Assembly: GCA_034432635.1 (NCBI GenBank)
Contig: DAOUBK010000115.1
Coordinates: 15,267 to 79,266, forward strand
Source: Roseiflexus sp034432635
GTDB lineage: Bacteria; Chloroflexota; Chloroflexia; Chloroflexales; Roseiflexaceae
Reading direction: 5' to 3'
DNA: 64,000 bases
Below the pieces are notes generated by a model that worked only from the letters and a program-made list of their open reading frames with translations, did no database searches and was not told where the DNA came from. The position numbers were made by a program, and so were the translations under genes. Of this stretch, positions 8,678 to 17,412 are shown piece after piece (position 1 is the stretch's first letter; every line of letters starts with the position of its first letter).

Positions 8678-9601
8678 GGGATGACGAAGATCGCGCGACC
8701 AGTCTGGCTGCTACCCTCGATCTCTCGTACACCATCCTCCCCGCCGATGCCCAACACGCCTTTATGTTACTGGCGCTCTTCCCGGCCGGATTGACGCGCA
8801 ATGCCACTCTCAGACCATCCTGCACCTGACCGACGAGACGCTGGAGACCGTTGTGCGCTACGGTATGGCTGAATGGCGCGGTCACCCCGACTACGCCCAG
8901 TGTACCTTACTGGAACCGGCCCGGCGCTACGCCGACGCCCGGCTCGCGCGGCACATCCCGGACGCATTCGCGCAGTACGCCCCTGCTACCCTGGCATACT
9001 TTGCCGACCTGATCGAGGCGAACGACGAAGCGATTATCAACGGGAACGGCAGCAACGGCGTCAACCGTACGGCACGGGTCACGGCCCGGCTAGGGCACTA
9101 CTGGATGCTCAAAGGTGAACGAGGCCGGCTAGAGGTTCTGGCGCGCCTGGAACGCGCCCTGGCCGCCGCCCGCCGTAGCAACGACCGCCTCGGCGAAGCC
9201 AACACGCTGAGGGCCATCGGCGACGTCCTACAATTCCGCAAGGAGAGCGACGCGGCGCTGCGCAGCTATGAGACGGCGCTGACCCTCTACCGTGCCCTCG
9301 GCGACCGCCTCGGCGAAGCCAACACGCTGGCTGCGCTGAGCCGTCTGCACCTCGATATTGACCCGACAACGTCCAGCAGTTGCTCGAACAGGCACTGACG
9401 CTGCGGCGGATGATCAATGCCCGATACAGCGAAGGCGCTGATCTCGGCAACTACGGCATCGCCTTTCTGCAACGCGGGCGCAATGCGGAAGCCTTGCCCT
9501 ACCTGCAACGGGCGCGGGCAGTGTTTGCGGCGCTTCAGATAGCGCACCTGGTCGAGATGATGGATCGGTTGATTGCGCAGGCGTCGAACGGCAGAGGGTG
9601 A
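8678..9601 (+). pseudogene. NB-ARC/TPR-type ATPase remnant with at least two frameshifts
   Basis: Three consecutive reading frames make one protein-like sequence. The first (about 8678-8800) ends a typical NB-ARC region (SLAATLDLSYTILP, then AFMLLALFPAG). The frame changes near 8800, and a second segment (to about 9360) has TPR-like helices, including two copies of the motif DRLGEANTL. A one-base loss near 9364 moves the sequence to a third frame that continues QQLLEQALTLRRMI to the stop at 9601. The P-loop part is missing entirely. Intact relatives are large signalling or regulatory ATPases. The gene is very probably dead. Confidence 0.75.
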
Positions 9602-9630
9602 AGGTCAACTTTCCGCCTCCACCTGCGCCC

Positions 9631-11004
9631 CTACCATCCGTACCGTTCCGGTCCCCAGGGTCGCGTGGTCACCTGCTGCTCGACCATGATCAGGGTGCGA
9701 TCCGGCAGGTCGTCGTACAGGATGACCCCCGGTCCGCAAATGCTGTAGGCACCCAGGCGACGCCCCGGCATAATAATCGCATTGACGCCGGTGCGACAGA
9801 AGTCGCCGAAGTATGCAGCGTTGGCGGCAGTTGTCGGTAGCTCCGGTCGCCCCTTGATGCGCCAGACGGTGTCGCGGTCGTCGAAACGCAGGTTGCCGCA
9901 CACTGTCGCCGCGCCGAAATCAACCGCCTGACCGACGACGCCCCAGATTTCGCAGTAGTGGTAGCAGTAGACGGTATCGAGCGCCACGCCGCTGAACTCG
10001 GCGCCGTGCCCGTACACGCTGCGCGCTCCGAGCGATGAGCTGCCGCCGATCTGACAGTAGTCGCGCACGACGGTTCCCTCGCCGACAACGGTGTGTCCCT
10101 GAAAGATCGCGCCATTGAGCGCCTGTGCACCGGCGCCAAGCCAGAGGTCGCCAGCGACGACGACGCGGTTGCCGATCACTGCGCCTGGACCGAGCACCAG
10201 GCGTCCGCTAATGTCGGCGCCATCGTGGACGCGCGCCGTGGGATGGATGATGTGACCGTCCAGATGCGCCGCCATCGCAGCGATCACACGCTCTCCGGCT
10301 GCGAGAATGTGCCAGGGCTTGTCGAGATCGACATGATCGCCGGGTGCGTCGACGACAGCAACGGTGTGCCGTTCGTCGACCATCATCTGGAGCGACTGCA
10401 CAATCTCGGCTTCGACTGGCGGCATACCGCCGACGCCGACCCGCACGAGTGCCGGGTTGTCGCGCAAAAACGGCAATGCTTCGGGGCGCAAAGCGTACAC
10501 GCCGCAGAAACGTCGGTCGCCGGCGCGACTGTGCCCCTCCACACCGCGCAGTTCGCCATTCTCGACGAACGCGATCAGCCAGTCGAGGGATGACTCGACG
10601 CCGAGGGACTGAACCAGCGCTGCTGCCAGGGGTCGGTCGCGCTCGAACCGTTCCCGCAGCGCCGCAAGGTTGGCGCGGTCGGTCACGATGTCCGCAGCAA
10701 CCACCAGGACATCGCCGTCACACGCGGATGCGCCGCGGAGCGCAGCAGCCGCCGTGCCGTCGGGGTGCGCCTGGCACACAAAAGCAATCTCAGCAGATGC
10801 GCCGCGTAGCGCAGCGCGCACACCCGCCTCGCCGACGCCAACTACGACGACCTGACGGGTGATGCCGAGCGCGGCGAGATCGTCGGACAGACGACGGATG
10901 GCGGGGATTCCGGCAATCGGGAAGGCGCATTTGTTACGCACGACATTGTAGGGCCAGAAGCGCGTCCCTGCGCCGGCAGCGAGCAGAATGGCTGTCTGGA
11001 TCAT
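9631..11004 (-). CDS. Sugar-phosphate nucleotidyltransferase fused to a left-handed beta-helix domain (GlmU-like)
   Basis: 457 residues. The N-terminus is a nucleotidyltransferase domain with the signature LAAGAGTRFWPYN and the following RNKCAFPIAGIPAI lysine region. From about residue 250 come hexapeptide-type repeats (for example VLGPGAVIGNRVVVAGD) that build a left-handed beta-helix. This order is that of GlmU, GlgC-like and related enzymes that make UDP-, GDP- or dTDP-sugars. It is shorter and diverged from true GlmU, so the substrate is left open. ATG 11004 starts at the Rossmann-like strand and has GGTGAG about seven bases upstream. The gene stands alone. Confidence 0.85.
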   Translation of the reverse strand: MIQTAILLAAGAGTRFWPYNVVRNKCAFPIAGIPAIRRLSDDLAALGITRQVVVVGVGEAGVRAALRGASAEIAFVCQAHPDGTAAAALRGASACDGDVLVVAADIVTDRANLAALRERFERDRPLAAALVQSLGVESSLDWLIAFVENGELRGVEGHSRAGDRRFCGVYALRPEALPFLRDNPALVRVGVGGMPPVEAEIVQSLQMMVDERHTVAVVDAPGDHVDLDKPWHILAAGERVIAAMAAHLDGHIIHPTARVHDGADISGRLVLGPGAVIGNRVVVAGDLWLGAGAQALNGAIFQGHTVVGEGTVVRDYCQIGGSSSLGARSVYGHGAEFSGVALDTVYCYHYCEIWGVVGQAVDFGAATVCGNLRFDDRDTVWRIKGRPELPTTAANAAYFGDFCRTGVNAIIMPGRRLGAYSICGPGVILYDDLPDRTLIMVEQQVTTRPWGPERYGW

Positions 11005-11491
11005 GGTTTTTCTCACCAGGGCTATCGCAAGAAGGGCGGATTGCTGCCATTGTACGTGAAGATACGAGCGGAATCTCAGAGCGCACAATCCTGCACCCCA
11101 TCGTTCTGTATGGGTTCAGGAGTGGACAGAGCATATGGGCAACCAACATCGTGGACAGCCACCGGCGAGTTGATCGTGGGTTGTGGTCGGCATGGCAAGG
11201 GCGTGGCATGCCGCGCCCTTGCTATCATACCAGCGCCGGCGTCCAGCGGTATATCGTCCAGGTGCATCATCAAGGTAATAGTCGGCTGGTGTGTCGTGAC
11301 CACATACGCTACCGGATTTGACATAACACACCTTCTGCCACAGCGGGATACCCCGACGCAGAGCGCTGCTCCCTGCTCCCGCAGCGCAGGAGCGGGGCCG
11401 GGGGTGAGGGCGTGTTGCGCATTGCTGCGCCAACCGTCTGTTTGTCCTTCAACCCGTGTGGGAGCAGGGGGCAGGCGGAGGGTCGCCATCA
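11005..11491. other. Long intergenic region with one strong hairpin
   Basis: About 490 bases without a believable gene, although frames on both strands are open. The arms GCAAGGGCG (11195-11203) and CGCCCTTGC (11214-11222) pair perfectly, and the loop contains the palindrome GGCATGCC. No T run follows on either strand. The region lies between two leftward genes, so it should hold the promoter of the nucleotidyltransferase gene; no convincing -35/-10 pair was identified. Confidence 0.5.
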
Positions 11492-12640
11492 TCACTGTGG
11501 TACACCCACAACCTGTAGCGGATTCGGTATGAAGAGCAGCACAAAGGTAATCAGACCCAGAACCGCCAGTGCTGCGTGCCCCGGACCGATCCGCGAGACA
11601 TCATTCAGCGGCGGCGGATGGCGCGGTCCGATGAACAATCCCAGCACCCCCCACAGCAACCAGTTCGGTGCTACCAGAATGCCGAGCAGCATACACCCGC
11701 CGATAAAGGCATACGCCAGGTAATGGGCATACTCGCCGAGAAGCGCATACGCCACGTGCCCGCCGTCGAGCTGACCGATGGGCAGCAGATTGATCATCGT
11801 CACCAGCAACCCGATCCATGCGCCCCAGGCAACGGCATTCAACTGCACATCGACGCCATTGCCGGGCAAAAACTGCCCGAACACCAGGTATTTCGCCGTT
11901 GTGTACAGGATCGAATTTCCTTCCTGAATGTAGCCACCGGCGGGCGGCGGACCGACTGGCGAGGTTGCCAGCCCGTAGAAGAGCAAAGGGATCGCGACAA
12001 TCAGCCCTGCCAGCGGACCGGCGATCCCGATCTCCAGAATGGTCTTACGGTCGAGCATCGGCTCACGCTGAACAATGACCGCGCCGAGCGTACCGGTGAA
12101 GGTGATCACTCCCAGCCCTGGAATCGGGATCGGCGGCACGGGGATGAAATACGGCAGACTAACCGGCGCGCGTCGCCAGCGCCCGACGACGTAGTGCCCC
12201 ATTTCGTGGACGAACAGGATGCCCATGATCGTCGCCGAGAACGGGATGCCAGCTACAATCCCGGCCGGATCGCTGAACACATCGACGCCATCGTAGAGCG
12301 CGCCGACCATGAGGGTGGAAAGAACGGTGATCACAAACAGCACCACCGGCAACACTATGTTGGGTTGGGGTGCAGTGATGACAAACGGCGCCGCCAGAAC
12401 TTCGACCTCATCACCGGACCGGCGCAGGAACGGCGTAAATCCGAGCGCCTCCAGATTTTTTCGCATGTGCGGATAGATTGCGTCGGCTGGGGCGTGCAGC
12501 CTGCCAGCTAAGGTCAGCGCACCGCGGCCATCCCAGGCGTACCGTTCGATGGTCATCAATCCCTCGAGCGCCAGGCGCACCCGGCCCATCAATTCAAGAC
12601 GATCAAGGGTGTCGGCAGTGTATGGTTCCACAACAACCAT
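11492..12640 (-). CDS. Site-2 protease family (M50) membrane metalloprotease
   Basis: 382 residues with several hydrophobic segments. The zinc-binding HExxH motif is in FVHEMGHYVVGRW, and the second family motif LLPIGQLDGGHVAY carries the third metal ligand. An N-terminal soluble region of about 100 residues precedes the first membrane helix (IVLPVVLFVITVLSTL). Enzymes of this family cut transmembrane helices of regulators such as anti-sigma factors. The frame is open to a TTG at 12655; ATG 12640 (MVVVEPYTADTL) is taken as the start. The sigma/anti-sigma pair 10 kb away is a possible client, but nothing in the sequence shows it. Confidence 0.9.
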   Translation of the reverse strand: MVVVEPYTADTLDRLELMGRVRLALEGLMTIERYAWDGRGALTLAGRLHAPADAIYPHMRKNLEALGFTPFLRRSGDEVEVLAAPFVITAPQPNIVLPVVLFVITVLSTLMVGALYDGVDVFSDPAGIVAGIPFSATIMGILFVHEMGHYVVGRWRRAPVSLPYFIPVPPIPIPGLGVITFTGTLGAVIVQREPMLDRKTILEIGIAGPLAGLIVAIPLLFYGLATSPVGPPPAGGYIQEGNSILYTTAKYLVFGQFLPGNGVDVQLNAVAWGAWIGLLVTMINLLPIGQLDGGHVAYALLGEYAHYLAYAFIGGCMLLGILVAPNWLLWGVLGLFIGPRHPPPLNDVSRIGPGHAALAVLGLITFVLLFIPNPLQVVGVPQ

Positions 12641-12799
12641 CCTTAGTCTGTGCAAGAAACCTGTGACTTCTTATGATACCAGCCATTTGGTGGGCGCGCA
12701 TCATTCGGGGCGAACCTTATCGGGCTATGGATCGCATCGGCGAGTGAGCGATCAAAGCAGGTTTGCGAAAGGTGTCTGCGCATCCGTGCCGGTAATGCC

Positions 12800-12828
12800 T
12801 TGACATTGTAGAACTCATGTGCTGTTAT
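12800..12828 (+). promoter_or_regulatory. Predicted sigma-70 promoter of the Rpn-like gene
   Basis: A perfect TTGACA (12800-12805) lies 17 bases before TGTTAT (12823-12828), which matches four of six consensus bases. The expected transcript start is about 25 bases before the start codon at 12863. A second TTGACA at 12828-12833 has no matching -10. Confidence 0.6.
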
Positions 12829-12862
12829 TGACACGTTAGCGTATACCTGCCGGAGTGCGAAC

Positions 12863-13793
12863 ATGTCTGCCGCCCTCGACCACGACGCGCTGTTCAAACT
12901 GCTGCTGACCGCCTTCTTCCGCGAGTTCATCGACCTGGTCGCGCCCGATCTGGCTGCTGCCCTCGACCCCGAGCCGCTCGTCTTTCTCGACAAAGAGAGT
13001 TTCGCCGATCTTTTCGATCCCGACCGGCGCGAGGCGGACCTGGTGGTGCAGGCGCGGCTGCGCCAGCAACCGGCGACGCTGCTGATTCACCTGGAGCATC
13101 AGGCGCAGGCGGGCGCGGCGCTGGACCGGCGGATGTTTCGCTATTTTGCGCGGCTCTACGACCGCTACGACCAGCCGATCTACCCGATTGCACTCTGTTC
13201 CTACCCGCGTTCACGTCGTCCGGCTGCCGACCGGCACGAGTTGCACGTGGCGCGGCGTGCGGTGCTGATGTTTTCATACCAGGTGGTACAATTAAACCGG
13301 ATGGACTGGCGAGCGTACCTAACGACGAGCAACCCGGCGGCGATTGCGCTGATGGCGCGGATGCGGATGGCGGTCGAGGATCGATGGCGGGTGAAAGCGG
13401 CGTGTTTACGATTGCTGGCGGGGGCGCCGCTGAGCGGGGCGCAACAGCGGCTGATCGGGCAATTTGTGGACATCTACCTGCCGTTGAATGCGCGCGAAGC
13501 AGAGGCGCTGGCGGCGGAGGTTGCGCAACTGCCGGGTGCAACGAAGGAGGTTCTGATGGAGTTGATCACCAGTTGGGAGCAGAAAGGACGCACAGAGGGA
13601 CGCGCGGAGGGGCCAGCGTCTGGTGGTGGAGCGGGTGCTGACGCGTCGGTTCGGGGCGCTGCCGGCGGGGGTGCGGGCGCGCCTGGCGGGGCTGACGGAA
13701 GCGGAGTTGACGACGCTGGCGGACGCGCTGCTCGATTTCGGCAGTCTGGCGGAGGTCGAAGCGTGGCTGGCGGCGCTTCCAGAGCGGTTATGA
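12863..13793 (+). pseudogene. Rpn-family PD-(D/E)XK nuclease with DUF4351-like tail, frameshifted
   Basis: The first 249 or so residues are a typical Rpn/PDDEXK-type protein: DHDALFKLLLTAFFREFIDL, then EADLVVQARL and LLIHLEHQAQ with the acidic and E-x-Q catalytic region. At the run GGGG (13609-13612) the reading frame breaks: the annotated frame becomes a low-complexity Gly/Ala string. The +1 frame instead continues RLVVERVLTRRFGALP to LAALPERL and a stop at 13791-13793, a classic DUF4351 C-terminus. One extra G explains both. The core domain is complete, so a truncated protein may still act. Relatives promote RecA-independent recombination or are transposon-associated. Start ATG 12863 has GGAG eight bases upstream. 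Confidence 0.8.
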
Positions 13794-13818
13794 TCCGCGC
13801 AACGTTCTGACTCTGCGA

Positions 13819-14799
13819 TCAGAGCTCGACATTGATGCCGAGGTTGAGGCGCTCTGCTTCACGCAGCGCCAGTTGCGCCACAGCAATATCCTGAACAGCA
13901 TTACCAACTGATTTGAAGAAGGTGATCTGATCATCGCTCGTGCGCGCGGGCGCAATTCCGGCAATGACTGCCCCCAACTCGACGGTCTGCGACTCGTCGA
14001 GCAATCCCAGACTTCTGGCGTGCTGCAAATCGCCCGCTTCTGCCCACGCCGCCGTTTGCTGATCAACGACAACATATGCCCGTCCAATGGTTTCCGGCGG
14101 CACTTCGACCATCTGCGGCGTGAATGAGCCGATACCGTTGATGTGAACGCCGGGACGCAGGCTGGTATCGTCGAAGACCGGCGTTGGCGACGAGGTTGCA
14201 CAGCAGATGACATCCGCCTGAGCGAGCGCTTCCGTTGATGATACGGCGATGTCGATGCGTGGCGCAATGGCGCGCTCGCGCAGGTGCGCTGCCAGGCGTT
14301 CGGCGCGCGCGCGACTGCGGTTTATGATGATCACCCGCTCGATCGGGCGCACGGCGCATACCGCTTCAACCTGATGATACGCCTGTGCACCGGCGCCAAT
14401 CATTGCCAGCATCCGTGCGTCGTGGCGGGCAAGCACGCGGGTTGCCGCACCCGACGCCGCACCGGTGCGCAGCGCCGTCAGGTACGATCCGTCGAGCACG
14501 GCTGCGGGTTGACCGGTTGCGGCGTCGAGGATCACAACCAGTGCGTGGATGGCGGGCAGATTGTGGCGCGTAGCGTTATGCGGAAAGACCGACACGACCT
14601 TCAACCCCAAACCACTGCTCGCTTCCAGCAGCGCCGGCATCACGAACGTGTGCGACTCGTGCGCGTGTTGCTGGAGGTGAACACGCAACGGCACTGTCGC
14701 GTGCCCGGTCGAGAGTTGCACAAAAGCGGAGGCGACCGCATCGATAGCGGCAGGCATTGTCACCGCACGCCGCACATCGTCAGCGCTCAGGATTTGCAT
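13819..14799 (-). CDS. Ornithine cyclodeaminase / mu-crystallin family protein
   Basis: 326 residues. The N-terminal part has the family region TFVMPALLEASSGLGLKVVS with its conserved lysine. Next comes the loop AVLDGSYLTALRTGAASG, then a Rossmann NAD(P) site (MLAMIGAGAQAYHQ, followed by INRSRARAERLA). Members include ornithine cyclodeaminase, alanine dehydrogenase and ketimine reductase; the residues visible here do not separate them. ATG 14799 gives the usual MQILSADDVRRA start. The gene overlaps the upstream SDR gene by 20 bases on the same strand, so the two are co-transcribed and probably translationally coupled. Confidence 0.88.
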   Translation of the reverse strand: MQILSADDVRRAVTMPAAIDAVASAFVQLSTGHATVPLRVHLQQHAHESHTFVMPALLEASSGLGLKVVSVFPHNATRHNLPAIHALVVILDAATGQPAAVLDGSYLTALRTGAASGAATRVLARHDARMLAMIGAGAQAYHQVEAVCAVRPIERVIIINRSRARAERLAAHLRERAIAPRIDIAVSSTEALAQADVICCATSSPTPVFDDTSLRPGVHINGIGSFTPQMVEVPPETIGRAYVVVDQQTAAWAEAGDLQHARSLGLLDESQTVELGAVIAGIAPARTSDDQITFFKSVGNAVQDIAVAQLALREAERLNLGINVEL

Positions 14800-15598
14800 A
14801 CGGCATCCCTTTCTCTTCAGAACCTTCCCAGACGAAAAGTCGCGCCAGCAACCGGTCGGCCAGTCCGGGGAGCAGCAGCGCCATCCACACCGCCAGGCGG
14901 TCGCTCCACGCGACGTAGGCCACGCGCGGTTCGCGTCGAACGGCGCGCACAATGGTTTCCGCCACCCGTTCAGGCGCAACGCCTGGAGGATTGAAGCGTC
15001 GGCGATCGCGGTGACTGCCAAGACGACGGTCGTTGAACGCCGTGCGGGTTGTTCCCGGTCGCACCAGCGTGACCGAAACGCCGCTCCCGCGCAATTCCAC
15101 CCGCAACGCCTCGGTCAACCGGTCGAGCGCCGCTTTGGTTGCAGCGTAGCCGCCAGCGTAAGGCAGCGCGCGCAGCCCCACCACAGACGAGACGAAGATG
15201 ATCTGTCCGCGTCTGGCATGCTGCATATGCGGAAGAACCGCCTGAGTCAGAGCGAGCGAACCGAACAGGTTGACATCCAGCGCCGCGCGCAGATCGGCGG
15301 GTTGCAGGTGTGCCACGGGCGATGCCAGACCGACGCCGGCATTGTTGATCACAATGTCGATACGGTTGTACGTTGCCAGGGTCTGTTCAACCAGACGCTG
15401 CACGTCGGTCGGGTCGGCGACATTCGCAGGGATAGCGCGCGCGCGCCCTCGCAGTCGGCTGGCAAGTTCATTCAGGCGGGTCGCATCACGGGCGGCAAGG
15501 ACGACATTCGCACCGGCATCGGCGAGGGCGCGCGCGGCGGCGGCGCCAATGCCGCTCGATGCGCCGGTGATAATGATCGTCTTTCCTGCAGGGTCCAT
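14780..15598 (-). CDS. Short-chain dehydrogenase/reductase (SDR)
   Basis: 272 residues. The cofactor motif TGASSGIGAAAARAL, the strand motif NNAGVG and the catalytic serine and YAATK pair (FVSSVVGL, then YAGGYAATK) are all present, so a classical SDR is expected to be active. The C-terminal 40 residues include a hydrophobic stretch (LAVWMALLLPGLADRLLARLF), as in membrane-associated SDRs. The stop lies inside the downstream ornithine cyclodeaminase-like gene. The substrate is unknown. Confidence 0.9.
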   Translation of the reverse strand: MDPAGKTIIITGASSGIGAAAARALADAGANVVLAARDATRLNELASRLRGRARAIPANVADPTDVQRLVEQTLATYNRIDIVINNAGVGLASPVAHLQPADLRAALDVNLFGSLALTQAVLPHMQHARRGQIIFVSSVVGLRALPYAGGYAATKAALDRLTEALRVELRGSGVSVTLVRPGTTRTAFNDRRLGSHRDRRRFNPPGVAPERVAETIVRAVRREPRVAYVAWSDRLAVWMALLLPGLADRLLARLFVWEGSEEKGMPYANPER

Positions 15599-15603
15599 TG
15601 TAA

Positions 15604-16035
15604 TTACTGCGCAGTTTCGGTCGGCACGCCTTCTTCGGGGGCATTCAGCGCCGCGGCAAGCCGGTCTTCCACCATAATCGCCACAACCGGCAGGATCGGT
15701 ACGAGTGCCAGGTTGTAACGCTCGGCGACGGCGCCTTTCAGCCGCAATCCGCTCCGCCCCAGCCAGATCAGCCCGGGGAGCAGTGCCGGAACGACGCCGA
15801 GCGTCAGCGCGCGCGGCAGCCAGTGTGTACGCGGCAAACGCCCGATCAACGCCTGTCCCGCGGTGACCACCGCCAGCGTATTGAACAGCAGCCGTGTATG
15901 CTCGCCGACACTTTCGTCACGCAGGCTGAGGTAGGGAATTCTGGGCCACCACTGTCGCGAATTGCCGTGGAGAATGATCATGACCAGCACATTGGCGACG
16001 ATGAACGCCAGCCGGTTCAGTACAGCCCCGATCAT
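15604..16035 (-). CDS. Small integral membrane protein of unknown function
   Basis: About 143 residues with at least three hydrophobic segments (AFIVANVLVMIIL, LLFNTLAVVTAGQALI, and LALVPILPVVAIMVE). No family was recognised. Start ATG 16035 has AGGA six bases upstream; two further in-frame ATGs at 16053 and 16062 are possible. The stop lies six bases before the SDR start on the same strand, so it is probably first in a three-gene transcript with the SDR and the ornithine cyclodeaminase-like gene. Confidence 0.65.
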   Translation of the reverse strand: MIGAVLNRLAFIVANVLVMIILHGNSRQWWPRIPYLSLRDESVGEHTRLLFNTLAVVTAGQALIGRLPRTHWLPRALTLGVVPALLPGLIWLGRSGLRLKGAVAERYNLALVPILPVVAIMVEDRLAAALNAPEEGVPTETAQ

Positions 16036-16133
16036 GTTCGTTCCTGTGTTCATACAGTGCAAGTGGTTGATATACAGTAGAACGAAATGCGCCGTATGTC
16101 AACCGTGCCGCCGTTCACCGCAACGAGCGTGCG

Positions 16134-17312
16134 CTAACGCAGGGCTGGTGTTCGATAAACAACCTGCCGCCCGATGCGAATCTCGACATCCACCAGGTAC
16201 GGTGCGAGGGCAGCGAGATCGGGGGTGACGCCAAGACCGGGACGTTCAGGGAGGCGGATCATACCATCCTGGTCTGGCATCATCCGCTCGCAGGTGATGC
16301 TCTGCGCGAGCGGCGAGGTTTCGACGGGATATTCACAGAGCAGATCGGTGTCGCTGCCGGCGTAGGGTTGCAGTGAAGCGCTCAGCGCCAGGTGCGAGGT
16401 GAAAGTGTGGTTGACGTAGGTAATACCACGGGCATGGGCAGCGTCGACAACCCGCTTTGCGACGCTGATGCCGCCGATCCGACCGGCATCGATCTGAATG
16501 TAGCCGATGCCGGCATAGTTCAGCATATGCTCCGCCATTGCGTAGTTGTGACATCCCTCACCCCCCGCCAGACGCACCGGTCCGCTCAGTTGCGCCAGGC
16601 GGCGGTAAGCATCGAGCGCTCCGGAGGTGAACGGCTCCTCCAGCCAGGTCACCCGGCACTGTTGCAGCACCTCCAGACGCAGCGCAGCGCGTTCGACATC
16701 ATCACCCCAGACTGTTCCGGCATCGATCAGGAGCACCCCTTCCGGTCCCAACCCCTCGCGCGCCGCTCGCACGTGATCGATGTCTGCTTCGAGCGCGCCT
16801 TTGCCAAACGGACCCCAACCAAATTTGGCAGCTCGATACCCAAGCGTGCGTACCAGGCGCGCTTTGTGCAGAGTCTCCTGAGGGGTATCGCCGAACAGTT
16901 GCGATGCATACGGGAGTTTCGGCGTCGCCTGTCGGTAACCGAGCAGCCGGTAGACCGGCTCGCCTAGGCGATGACCGAGCGCATCCCACAGCGCGATGTC
17001 GATGCCGGAGAGGGTATGATCAGCCTGCAACAGGTCGAGGCTATTCGCCCGCACACGATCACCGATCCACCGGATGTCGGCACAATCGTCGAGCGGTTGC
17101 CCGATGATCGAATCCCGCACCGGTTTGCAGGAGCTGTGGGACATCGGGCAAACGAAACTGGCAATCGAGGTCAGTGGCGATGCATCACATTCACCCCATC
17201 CGACATATTCGCCAACCTGAACGCGTACCAGCAAAGCATCCTGGCTTCCGTCTCCAATATCGCGAATTTCCGGCATGGCAACGTAGAACAGGTCGACCGA
17301 CTCGATCTTCAT
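16134..17312 (-). CDS. Enolase-superfamily sugar acid dehydratase (mandelate racemase/muconate lactonizing type)
   Basis: 392 residues with the capping domain and barrel of the family. Metal ligands are visible as LLIDAG, TWLEEPF and LAGGEGCHN. A late VNHTF histidine is the usual general base of the dehydratases. The lysine motif reads AAKFGWG, so only the first of the two K-x-K lysines is present; this argues for a dehydratase using His/Asp chemistry rather than a mandelate-type racemase. The gene is transcribed away from the GntR gene, with a promoter that overlaps the regulator's own promoter. It probably acts on an aldonic or uronic acid derived from the glycoside imported by the neighbouring system. 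The exact substrate is unknown. Confidence 0.85.
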   Translation of the reverse strand: MKIESVDLFYVAMPEIRDIGDGSQDALLVRVQVGEYVGWGECDASPLTSIASFVCPMSHSSCKPVRDSIIGQPLDDCADIRWIGDRVRANSLDLLQADHTLSGIDIALWDALGHRLGEPVYRLLGYRQATPKLPYASQLFGDTPQETLHKARLVRTLGYRAAKFGWGPFGKGALEADIDHVRAAREGLGPEGVLLIDAGTVWGDDVERAALRLEVLQQCRVTWLEEPFTSGALDAYRRLAQLSGPVRLAGGEGCHNYAMAEHMLNYAGIGYIQIDAGRIGGISVAKRVVDAAHARGITYVNHTFTSHLALSASLQPYAGSDTDLLCEYPVETSPLAQSITCERMMPDQDGMIRLPERPGLGVTPDLAALAPYLVDVEIRIGRQVVYRTPALR

Positions 17313-17331
17313 CTGGACATGTCTCCCACAC

Positions 17332-17360
17332 TTGACACAGCAGCGACTCTCGCGTACTAT
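17332..17360 (+). promoter_or_regulatory. Predicted sigma-70 promoter of the GntR/glycoside operon
   Basis: A perfect TTGACA (17332-17337) is followed after 17 bases by TACTAT (17355-17360), five of six consensus bases. The regulator starts at 17413, giving a leader of about 45 bases. It is one of the best-formed promoters in the window. Confidence 0.7.
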
Positions 17361-17384
17361 ACAACTGTCTTACATCATATGCAA
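17356..17384 (-). promoter_or_regulatory. Predicted promoter of the dehydratase gene
   Basis: On the minus strand TTGCAT (17379-17384) is 17 bases from TATAGT (17356-17361), which matches the -10 consensus at five of six bases. The gene begins 44 bases downstream at 17312. The element overlaps both the opposite promoter and the central palindrome. Confidence 0.55.
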
Positions 17385-17390
17385 TAAGAC
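17367..17390. promoter_or_regulatory. Candidate operator palindrome
   Basis: The 24-base site has the form GTCTTA-N3-CATATG-N3-TAAGAC, so 18 of 24 positions are symmetric. It covers the expected start of the rightward transcript and the -35 of the leftward one. GntR proteins bind palindromes of this size as dimers, so it is a good candidate operator for the adjacent regulator. Binding is inferred. Confidence 0.55.
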
Positions 17391-17412
17391 AAAACGACGG
17401 AGTGGTCGCAAG

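Noticed and set aside
8097..8684. 195-codon rightward frame across the priA start
   Set aside because: It is antisense to priA for most of its length and has no protein-like motif. Only the part beyond 8409 is left open.
12863..13810. Single 315-codon frame for the Rpn-type gene
   Set aside because: The last 66 codons in this frame are a low-complexity Gly/Ala string, while another frame continues the known DUF4351 tail, so the annotated end is moved to 13793 with a frameshift.
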